Origin: JAAFJT01 sp043772905
GTDB lineage: Bacteria > Bacteroidota > Bacteroidia > Chitinophagales > Saprospiraceae
Direction of reading: 5' to 3'
NCBI GenBank assembly: GCA_043772905.1
Contig: JAYVFS010000235.1
Span: 1-29,795 of the forward strand
Length of the DNA: 29,795 nucleotides
Part shown: piece by piece, positions 23,845 to 29,795 of the stretch
How positions within the stretch are numbered: position 1 is the stretch's first letter
How the letters are laid out: each line of letters starts with the position of its first letter
Notes under the pieces: generated by a model
The model's input: the letters and a program-made list of their open reading frames with translations, nothing else
Databases searched by the model: none
Told to the model about the DNA's origin: nothing
Made by a program: the position numbers and the translations under genes

Positions 23845-24759
23845 ATGAAGCCTGTTGTTGTTAAAAATATAGTTAGAACCTATGACAAAGGAAAGGTAAA
23901 AGCCTTGAATGACATCAGTTTTGAAGTCGAACAAGGAGAGCTGTTTGGTCTGATTGGTCCAGACGGAGCGGGCAAAACGTCGCTTTTTCGGATTTTGACT
24001 ACTTTGTTAATGCCAGATAGTGGCACTGCCGAAGTAGGTGGTTTTGATGTGGTTAAAGATTACAAAGAAATACGAAAAAGTGTGGGTTATATGCCTGGAC
24101 GTTTTTCGCTGTATCAAGACCTTACTGTTGAAGAAAACTTGTCCTTTTTTGCGACCATTTTCAATACAACGATTGAAGAAAATTATGAATTAATAAGGGA
24201 TATTTATGTCCAAATTGAGCCTTTTAAAACCCGTAGAGCGGGTAAATTGTCAGGCGGAATGAAGCAGAAATTGGCGCTCTGTTGTGCTTTAATTCACAGA
24301 CCAAACGTTCTTTTTTTGGATGAACCGACGACAGGTGTAGATGCTGTTAGTCGCAAGGAATTTTGGGAAATGCTTAAAAGACTTAAAGAAAAGGACATTA
24401 CTATCATTGTTTCGACACCTTATATGGATGAAGCGAGTTTGTGTGACCGTGTCGCTTTGATGCAAAATGGTCATATATTGGACATGGATACCCCCCTCAG
24501 TATTATTCAAAATTTTGACCGTCCTTTATGGTCAGTGCGTTCTTCAAATATGTTTTCATTGTTGAATGATTTAAGGCTTTACGAAAACACAGAATCCTGT
24601 TTTGCTTTCGGTGATGCCCATCATCTGACATTGAAAAATACTGTTTTGGAAGAGACGGATATTAAGCGATTTTTACATAAAAAAGGACATGATAATATTG
24701 ATGTAGCACAGATAGAGCCGACAATTGAGGATTGTTTTATGGCGTTGATGAAAAATTAA
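23845..24759 (+). CDS. ABC exporter ATPase, first half of a split YbhF
   Basis: A 304-residue nucleotide-binding protein. Walker A is GPDGAGKTS near residues 38-46, the signature LSGGMKQKLALCCAL near 135, Walker B VLFLDEPTTGVDAVSRKEFW near 155, and the switch region is STPYMDEASLCDRV, where the usual histidine is replaced (STPYM instead of TTHYM). These features match the N-terminal ATPase domain of E. coli YbhF. The C-terminal ~70 residues are a YbhF-like extra segment. A 12-mer copy (24492-24503) encodes DTPLSII. The ATPase probably pairs with the next gene's product. Confidence 0.88.
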   Translation: MKPVVVKNIVRTYDKGKVKALNDISFEVEQGELFGLIGPDGAGKTSLFRILTTLLMPDSGTAEVGGFDVVKDYKEIRKSVGYMPGRFSLYQDLTVEENLSFFATIFNTTIEENYELIRDIYVQIEPFKTRRAGKLSGGMKQKLALCCALIHRPNVLFLDEPTTGVDAVSRKEFWEMLKRLKEKDITIIVSTPYMDEASLCDRVALMQNGHILDMDTPLSIIQNFDRPLWSVRSSNMFSLLNDLRLYENTESCFAFGDAHHLTLKNTVLEETDIKRFLHKKGHDNIDVAQIEPTIEDCFMALMKN

Positions 24760-24771
24760 ATATTTACTTTA

Positions 24772-24789
24772 TTTAACTAAAAAGTTAAA
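24772..24789. promoter_or_regulatory. Candidate TetR operator, copy 3 (TTTAACTAAAAAGTTAAA)
   Basis: Identical to the 18-mer at 20737-20754 and extended by one more pair to 20 bp (24771-24790). It lies in the 47-bp gap between the two ATPase genes, 17 bases before the GTG start. This suggests a second controlled promoter inside the operon. Confidence 0.6.
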
Positions 24790-24806
24790 TATAAAATAAT
24801 TACAAA

Positions 24807-25550
24807 GTGACTTCTGAAATTGTCATAAAGACTGATAAGCTAACGAAACGTTTTGGCGATTTCGTAGCGACCAACGCCGTCACTTTTGAAGTCTATAAAG
24901 GTGAAGTTTTCGGCTTTCTCGGTGCGAACGGGGCGGGCAAAACGACGGCGATGCGTATGCTTTGTGGTTTAAGTATTCCGTCGAGTGGTAAAGCGACTGT
25001 TGCTGGTTTTGATGTCTATACTCAGACCGAGGACATCAAGCGGAATATCGGTTATATGAGTCAAAAATTTAGCTTATATGATGACTTGACGGTGCGTGAA
25101 AATATTCGTTTTTATGGCGGGGTATATGGTTTAGGTCGGGTAGAATTGAAGGAAAAAATAGATTATTTGCTTCATCACCTCAAATTAGAGGACCTGGCGA
25201 AGACAAAAGTGAAATCGTTGCCGTTGGGTTGGAAGCAGAAATTAGCGTTTTCAATTGCCATCATACATGAGCCTAAAATTGTATTTTTAGATGAACCAAC
25301 AGGTGGCGTTGACCCTGTGACTCGCCGACAATTTTGGGAAATGATTTACGAAGCGGCTGAACGTGGGACGACTGTTTTTGTCACGACGCATTATATGGAC
25401 GAAGCAGAATATTGCCATCGTGTTTCGATTATGGTGGATGGTGTGATAAAGGCGTTAGATACGCCAGCGGGCTTGAAAAAGGCCTACGGTGTTGACTCGA
25501 TGGACGAAGTATTTTTGAAATTGGCGAGAGATGCCAAACGTTCTGAATAA
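24807..25550 (+). CDS. ABC exporter ATPase, second half of a split YbhF (GTG start)
   Basis: A 247-residue nucleotide-binding protein starting at GTG. Walker A is GANGAGKTTAMRM near residues 38-50, Walker B IVFLDEPTGGVDPVTRRQFW, and the switch histidine is present in VTTHYMDEAEYCHRV. The signature is LPLGWKQKLAFS instead of LSGGQ; the second ATPase domain of E. coli YbhF has the same kind of LPLG form, which supports the match. Together with the first ATPase, which keeps LSGGM but lacks the switch histidine, it probably makes an asymmetric heterodimer with one good catalytic site. Confidence 0.88.
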   Translation: MTSEIVIKTDKLTKRFGDFVATNAVTFEVYKGEVFGFLGANGAGKTTAMRMLCGLSIPSSGKATVAGFDVYTQTEDIKRNIGYMSQKFSLYDDLTVRENIRFYGGVYGLGRVELKEKIDYLLHHLKLEDLAKTKVKSLPLGWKQKLAFSIAIIHEPKIVFLDEPTGGVDPVTRRQFWEMIYEAAERGTTVFVTTHYMDEAEYCHRVSIMVDGVIKALDTPAGLKKAYGVDSMDEVFLKLARDAKRSE

Positions 25551-25566
25551 TTGAGCTTTTGTTGCT

Positions 25567-25584
25567 TTTAACTAAAAAGACAAT
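25567..25584. promoter_or_regulatory. Degenerate candidate TetR operator, copy 4
   Basis: TTTAACTAAAAAGACAAT keeps the left arm and centre of the 18-mer but has three changes in the right arm. It lies 41 bases before the first permease gene. Confidence 0.35.
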
Positions 25585-25625
25585 TAGATAAATCAGTACT
25601 CAATGACGATAAAGTTATATAAATT

Positions 25626-26732
25626 ATGATACAATTTTTCTCTCTCGTTAAAAAAGAATTTTATCACATCCTACGTGATACGCGTTCGATGTTTGTGCTG
25701 TTTGGAATGCCAATAGCACAGATTCTGATATTTGGTTTTGCCCTGTCAAACGAGGTGAAAGATACACGAATTGCGATTCTTGATAATTCAAAAGACATTG
25801 ATACCGAAGGTATTATTCATAAAATAGAAGCGAGCCGTTATTTTGATGTCGAACGGAATTTGATGACGCTTTCAGATATAGAAGCGGCTTTTAAATCTGG
25901 AAAAATCAAGTTAGCCGTTATTTTTCAACCCAATTTTAGAGACAATTTGCATCATGTCGGCAAAGGTCAAATACAACTCATTGCGGATGCGAGTGACCCA
26001 AACACCGCAACGACGGTGGTGAATTATGCTTCGGCTATCATTGGTGACTACCAAAGGCAGATTAATGAAACGGTCAAGCTACCCCTCAGTATCGGCGTCG
26101 AAACGCGCATGATGTACAATCCCCAGCTCAAAGGCGAATACAATTTTGTGCCTGGCGTGATGGCGATGATTTTGATGCTGATTTCAGCGATGATGACTTC
26201 GGTGGCGATTGTTCGGGAAAAAGAAATGGGAACAATGGAAATCCTTTTGGTCTCGCCGATGAAGCCGCTGTGGTTGGTTATTTCGAAAATGATACCTTAT
26301 CTGACACTTTCAATCATTAATTTCGCTGTTATTGTCTTGTTGAGTATCTATGTGTTGGGTGTACCCGTTCGTGGAAGCATGTTTCTACTGTTCATGGTGA
26401 GCGTGTTGTATATCATTTGTTCATTGGCTTTGGGTTTGATGATTTCGTCGGTGACGGAGTCGCAACAAGTGGCTTTATTGATTTCACTGATGGGTTTGAT
26501 GATGCCGACAATTTTGTTCAGTGGTTTTATGTTTCCGATTGAAAATTTGCCGCTGCCCATGCAAATAATTTCAAATGTCGTACCCGCCAAATGGTATTTT
26601 ATCATCGTCAAAAATGTGATGATAAAGGGTTTAGATCTACATTCTATCATAAGAGAAGTCAGTATTTTAGTCGGAATGACCTTGTTTTTATTGGCTGTTA
26701 GTTTGAGAATGTTTAAAGTACGTTTAGAATGA
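25626..26732 (+). CDS. ABC-2 type permease (YbhS-like)
   Basis: A 368-residue inner-membrane permease. It opens with FFSLVKKEFYHILRDTRSMF and one membrane segment (FGMPIAQILIFGFAL), then a large periplasmic domain (about 45-170), then five membrane segments near the C-terminus, with the conserved REKEMGTMEILLVSPMKPLW loop between them. This is the ABC2_membrane_3 layout of YbhS/YbhR. It probably dimerises with the product of the gene at 27540. A repeat copy at 26082-26092 encodes LPLSI. Confidence 0.88.
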   Translation: MIQFFSLVKKEFYHILRDTRSMFVLFGMPIAQILIFGFALSNEVKDTRIAILDNSKDIDTEGIIHKIEASRYFDVERNLMTLSDIEAAFKSGKIKLAVIFQPNFRDNLHHVGKGQIQLIADASDPNTATTVVNYASAIIGDYQRQINETVKLPLSIGVETRMMYNPQLKGEYNFVPGVMAMILMLISAMMTSVAIVREKEMGTMEILLVSPMKPLWLVISKMIPYLTLSIINFAVIVLLSIYVLGVPVRGSMFLLFMVSVLYIICSLALGLMISSVTESQQVALLISLMGLMMPTILFSGFMFPIENLPLPMQIISNVVPAKWYFIIVKNVMIKGLDLHSIIREVSILVGMTLFLLAVSLRMFKVRLE

Positions 26733-26822
26733 TGAATGATAAACTATGAATGATGAATAGCAACCCCCTCAGTATAGAAAGTCCCTATTCATAGTTTATC
26801 ATTCATAATTCATAATTCATAA
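26732..26822. repeat. TGAATGATAAACTATGAAT inverted repeat with the 12-mer in its loop
   Basis: The left arm 26732-26760 pairs with 26785-26806 (a five-base insertion in the left arm), followed by tandem CATAATT units to about 26825. The loop holds an exact CCCCCTCAGTAT at 26764-26775. It separates the converging ends of the first permease gene and the outer-membrane protein gene and may terminate both. Confidence 0.75.
26764..26775 (+). repeat. Dispersed 12-mer CCCCCTCAGTAT, intergenic copy
   Basis: An exact copy located in the loop of the inverted repeat 26732-26806. Confidence 0.85.
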
Positions 26823-27437
26823 TTAAATAATCCGCTTTAACCCAATTTGAATGCCGAGTCGGACAATAGGTATTATTTTATCGCCATTCAAAGGAATGAG
26901 CAAGCCTGTAGCGGCAAAGGCATTCCAAACATAACGGTCAAGCAATTTGCCTTGCCAACCGATTTTGAGGTCAGTCAATGCCTCGCCGAAAATGTTGAGT
27001 TGAGGTCTGCCATTGGGCAAAATACCATAAGTTCTGCCTTGACCTGCGACGATACCGATACCACTGCCGATATAAAAACGGCGTAAAACACCTGTTGGAT
27101 AGTAGCGAAAATCGGGATGAATGGCAAAACGGACTTGATATGACCCGCGTGTATCGGGCGGCAAAGCCAGTTCAATAGGAGTCATCATGACATCAAAATT
27201 GGCTGTCCACGATAGATGTTTACTGACGGCGGCTTCGCAATTAATTGAAATATTGCCACCTGTGGGTCTAATGCCAAAAAGTTGCTGTCCACCAACGCCG
27301 ACTCGGAAAACCATCAAGTGTTCTGGCGTGTTTTTAATGACTTTTTGCGCTTTTACTGAGGGGGGGCTTGAAAAGGATATGAGCAAGAAACTCAAGACAA
27401 ATGTTAAATTAAGCGGTGTAAAACGGTTTTTATTCAT
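26823..27437 (-). CDS. Outer-membrane beta-barrel-like protein of unknown function
   Basis: A 204-residue exported protein. A signal peptide ends near PSVKAQ, and this PSVKA part is encoded by a repeat-like sequence (27353-27364). The mature part alternates short amphipathic strands and turns (MVFRVGVGGQQLFGIRPTGG, NISINCEAAVSKHLSWTANF, FYIGSGIGIVAGQGRTYG) and ends with an aromatic-free strand IVRLGIQIGLKRII, as expected of a small porin-like barrel. It is transcribed against the efflux genes on both sides and splits the two permease genes. No link to export is evident. Confidence 0.7.
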   Translation of the reverse strand: MNKNRFTPLNLTFVLSFLLISFSSPPSVKAQKVIKNTPEHLMVFRVGVGGQQLFGIRPTGGNISINCEAAVSKHLSWTANFDVMMTPIELALPPDTRGSYQVRFAIHPDFRYYPTGVLRRFYIGSGIGIVAGQGRTYGILPNGRPQLNIFGEALTDLKIGWQGKLLDRYVWNAFAATGLLIPLNGDKIIPIVRLGIQIGLKRII

Positions 27438-27539
27438 GCTTTGACGATGTTAATATTTCGTATAAAAAGTTGATTTTAGATAGATAAAAAATATAACGTC
27501 TGTTAACAGTTTTATGTGGCAGATAAAAAAAATTTAACA

Positions 27540-28661
27540 ATGCGGACGCTTGGATTTTTATTACAAAAGGAATTTATACAGATTTTCCGCGACCCTGCCA
27601 TCTTGCGGATTATCTTTATGATGCCCATTATGCAGCTTATCATACTACCGTTTGCGGCTGATTATGAAGTCAAAAATATCAATTTGAGTGTGGTTGACAA
27701 CGATCATTCGACTTATTCACATCGTTTGATAGATAAAATGACGGCTTCAGGTTACTTTCGTTTGACGGATTATTCTAATTCCTATGCGCAAGCTATAAAA
27801 ACGATTGAACATGAGAAATCGGACTTAATTTTAGTCATTCCCAATAATTTTGAACGTGATTTGGTACGCGAAAATAACGCAAAGGTTCAGTTGGCTGTTG
27901 ATGCCGTGAATGGTGTCAAAGGCGGCTTGGCTGGGGCTTATGCCGCAAATATTATCAGAGAAGTCAATGCCGATATTCGGCTTGACTGGATTACTCCGCA
28001 AAAAATCAACCCCTCAGTATCGAGCATAGAAATTACCTCTGCCTACTGGTACAATCCACACATGGACTATAAATTGTTTATGGTACCAGGTATTCTAGTC
28101 ATTTTGGTGACGATGGTGGGCGCGTTTTTATCTGCATTGAATATTGTTAGAGAGAAAGAAATTGGTACCATCGAGCAGCTAAACGTTACACCGATAGCCA
28201 AATGGCAATTTTTATTAGGCAAATTAATTCCGTTTTGGGTCTTAGGCCTTTTGGTCTTGTGCATCGGTTTGTTGATGGCTCGGCTGATATTTGGCATTGC
28301 GCCTTTGGGTTCTATCTTTTTGATTTTGGCTTATGCGGCGGTCTATTTATTGGCTTTTTTAGGATGGGGTTTGCTCATTTCGACGTTTGTGGATACCCAA
28401 CAACAAGCGATGTTTGTATCCTTTTTCTTTATGATGATTTTCATTATGCTTGGCGGACTTTACACCAATATTGATTCTATGCCGCATTGGGCAAAAGTCG
28501 TATCGCAGTTCAATCCCGCAACTTATTTTATTGAGGTCATACGCATGATTGTCTTAAAAGGCAGTGGTTTTCATGATATAAAAGAGCAATTTATCAAAAT
28601 GGTAGGTTTTGCGGTATTTTTTAACGCTTATGCGGTTTGGAATTACCGGAAACGAAGTTAA
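27540..28661 (+). CDS. ABC-2 type permease (YbhR-like)
   Basis: A 373-residue inner-membrane permease with the same layout as the first one: MRTLGFLLQKEFIQIFRDPA, one membrane segment, a periplasmic domain (about 40-170), then five membrane segments and the conserved loop REKEIGTIEQLNVTPIAKWQ. The frame opens with GTG at 27516; I prefer ATG at 27540 because relatives begin right before the F..KEF..IFRD motif. It would form the second half of the channel. Because a reversed gene lies upstream, it needs its own promoter or long readthrough; the gap 27438-27539 has a CTGTTAACAG palindrome (27500-27509) but no clear promoter. A repeat copy (28010-28020) encodes NPSVS. Confidence 0.86.
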   Translation: MRTLGFLLQKEFIQIFRDPAILRIIFMMPIMQLIILPFAADYEVKNINLSVVDNDHSTYSHRLIDKMTASGYFRLTDYSNSYAQAIKTIEHEKSDLILVIPNNFERDLVRENNAKVQLAVDAVNGVKGGLAGAYAANIIREVNADIRLDWITPQKINPSVSSIEITSAYWYNPHMDYKLFMVPGILVILVTMVGAFLSALNIVREKEIGTIEQLNVTPIAKWQFLLGKLIPFWVLGLLVLCIGLLMARLIFGIAPLGSIFLILAYAAVYLLAFLGWGLLISTFVDTQQQAMFVSFFFMMIFIMLGGLYTNIDSMPHWAKVVSQFNPATYFIEVIRMIVLKGSGFHDIKEQFIKMVGFAVFFNAYAVWNYRKRS

Positions 28662-28756
28662 AAGGCCGGTATTATTTCAAACCTTTGGCGCAGTTTTTAA
28701 AAGAAACGCAACATTTTTTTCTCATTTTATCCATGCGTTTGAAAAATAATTTTAAA

Positions 28757-28785
28757 TTTGTAAAATTACAGTTTGAATACTTTTC
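28757..28785 (+). promoter_or_regulatory. Likely promoter of the gene at 28810
   Basis: TTTG at 28757-28760, a 17-base spacer, and TACTTTTC at 28778-28785 approximate the Bacteroidota TTTG/TAnnTTTG pair. The start codon is 25 bases further on. Confidence 0.5.
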
Positions 28786-28809
28786 TTCACAAACTAAAAT
28801 CTGTCTATC

Positions 28810-29247
28810 ATGCGCGCTATTTCAATCAAAATGGGTCTTTTGATGTTGGCAGGATTTGTATCGTTTTTCTTGCTGATGTACGTCTTGGGGTTAGGTCATC
28901 GCATCGAACTTCGAGTATTTAACGGTATCATTCATTTCTACTTCCTGAATCGAGCCATTCGAGCTTATTATGAACTTCATCCCGAAAAAATCGGCAATTA
29001 TATGTCAGGTTTAGCTCAAGGGATGAGTGTTTCGGTCATTGGTGTTGTCGGGTTCACCTTATTTATGACCATTTTTCTATCGTTCAGTCCCACATTAATG
29101 GCTACCATCCGTCAAAACTCTCAAATGGGCGCATATCTATATCCCTTTACTGCCAGCCTTTTTATTTTGGCAGAGGGACTTGTCATCAGCCTCATTGGTT
29201 CTTATATTTTGACTCGGGTAATGGGTTTATCGCCTAATAAGGGCTGA
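28810..29247 (+). CDS. Small four-helix membrane protein, DUF4199-like
   Basis: A 145-residue membrane protein with about four hydrophobic segments: 8-27 (KMGLLMLAGFVSFFLLMYVL), 35-47, 72-93 (MSVSVIGVVGFTLFMTIF) and 112-135 (YLYPFTASLFILAEGLVISL). The layout and length resemble DUF4199 proteins of Bacteroidota, of unknown function. A start at 28834 (MGLLMLAG) is also possible. It has its own likely promoter and a strong terminator after it, so it is probably monocistronic. Confidence 0.6.
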   Translation: MRAISIKMGLLMLAGFVSFFLLMYVLGLGHRIELRVFNGIIHFYFLNRAIRAYYELHPEKIGNYMSGLAQGMSVSVIGVVGFTLFMTIFLSFSPTLMATIRQNSQMGAYLYPFTASLFILAEGLVISLIGSYILTRVMGLSPNKG

Positions 29248-29298
29248 TTTTTGGCTTTGGTCAAAATCTTAAATATGAAGAAGTCAGATTTAATAACG

Positions 29299-29330
29299 CA
29301 GTATTTGTCTTACGCGCAAGACAAATACTG
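29299..29330. repeat. 13-bp palindrome ending in the dispersed 12-mer
   Basis: CAGTATTTGTCTT (29299-29311) and AAGACAAATACTG (29318-29330) are perfect reverse complements around the loop ACGCGC. The right arm runs into AGGGGG, so the last six bases of the arm are the first half of a 12-mer copy. Confidence 0.8.
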
Positions 29331-29336
29331 AGGGGG
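29325..29336 (+). repeat. Dispersed 12-mer ATACTGAGGGGG, intergenic copy
   Basis: An exact copy, bridging the palindrome 29299-29330 and the terminator at 29335-29358. Confidence 0.85.
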
Positions 29337-29358
29337 TGCTTTTTGCACCTTTTTTTTT
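29335..29358 (+). terminator. Rho-independent terminator
   Basis: GGTGC-TTTTT-GCACC followed by nine T residues. It terminates plus-strand transcription from the gene ending at 29247. The G-run before the stem is part of the 12-mer copy and could extend pairing with the T-run by G-U pairs. Confidence 0.8.
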
Positions 29359-29479
29359 GCGCTTTGCCGATATTTTCATCTGTGAAATAGACCAGTGATT
29401 AAACAATCCAAAACAAGAAGTATATTGAGGGCTTCTTTTTCAACTAAACAATTTAATCAAACTTTAATTTTTAACAATT

Positions 29480-29795
29480 ATGAAAAATTTACACTTGAAA
29501 AGTGTCTTGGTCGTACTTCTTTTCTTGCAGCTTTCAACTGCCATTTTTGCCCAACAATTCAAAGTCTTGTTGTTTACAAAAACAGATGGTTTTCACCACG
29601 AATCTATCAATGAAGGTGTGGCAGCTATCAAACAATTAGCTGTGCGCAATACTTTTTCAGTTGATTGGCAAGAAGATGCCAAATTGATAAATGACAAAAA
29701 CTTGGAGAAATATCAAGCGGTTATTTTTTTGAACACGACGGGTAATATCCTCAACGAAGAACAACAAGCCGCTTTTGAAAAATTCATCAAATCGG
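29480..29795 (+). CDS. ThuA-like domain secreted protein, N-terminal part (cut by window edge)
   Basis: The frame is open from ATG at 29480 to the window end (105 codons). A signal peptide (residues 1-25, ending AIFAQQ) is followed by a ThuA-type start: FKVLLFTKTDGFHHESINEG, then KYQAVIFLNTTGNILNEEQQ. ThuA-like domains have a class I glutaminase-like fold and occur in secreted, sugar-related proteins in this phylum. The rest lies outside the window, so possible extra domains cannot be seen. Confidence 0.82.
   Translation, partial: MKNLHLKSVLVVLLFLQLSTAIFAQQFKVLLFTKTDGFHHESINEGVAAIKQLAVRNTFSVDWQEDAKLINDKNLEKYQAVIFLNTTGNILNEEQQAAFEKFIKS

Overview
The window looks like chromosome from a member of the Bacteroidota. 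The DNA is AT-rich. There is a type IX secretion cargo protein with a C-terminal sorting domain, several lipoproteins and outer-membrane proteins of this phylum, and a few TAnnTTTG-type -7 promoter boxes, while Shine-Dalgarno sequences are not conspicuous. I cannot name the genus. I see no rRNA, tRNA, CRISPR array or intact insertion sequence.

Layout. 1-795: start of a DUF4394 lipoprotein gene (-) and an orphan HigA-like regulator (+). 826-988: a MITE-like inverted-repeat element. 1005-2489: Omp28-like secreted protein and a DUF6495 protein (-). 2785-6553: TerC-type membrane protein, a small membrane protein, an arginyl-transferase-like protein without cysteines, lpxB and coaE (+); the last three are tightly packed. 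6593-7096: SRPBCC protein (-). 7222-13672: a five-gene minus-strand defence operon, in transcription order a nuclease-methyltransferase fusion, a specificity subunit, a GNAT protein split by an in-frame UGA, and a Septu-like PtuA ATPase and PtuB HNH nuclease. 13673-14791: 1.1 kb with no gene, filled with repeats including a 16 x 20-bp tandem array. 14792-18338: a fibronectin-III-like protein, a small secreted basic protein, a NUDIX hydrolase and guaA. 18459-20741: a periplasmic-binding lipoprotein and a LytTR response regulator. 20838-28661: a TetR-controlled efflux locus resembling E. coli cecR-ybhGFSR, with its own TolC, with YbhF split into two ATPase genes, and with an outer-membrane protein gene lying backwards between the two permeases. 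28810-end: a small membrane protein, a strong terminator and the start of a ThuA-like secreted protein.

Two DNA-level patterns cut across the genes. First, a 12-mer, CCCCCTCAGTAT (reverse complement ATACTGAGGGGG), occurs 12 times exactly, 5 more times as an 11-mer and about 6 times with small changes. It lies in both strands, in genes and between them, and in several reading frames. Second, an 18-bp palindrome, TTTAACTAAAAAGTTAAA, occurs twice exactly and at least twice in degenerate form, only at the TetR efflux locus, and is the best candidate for the operator of that regulator.

All functional calls come from reading motifs and recalling families; no database search was run.
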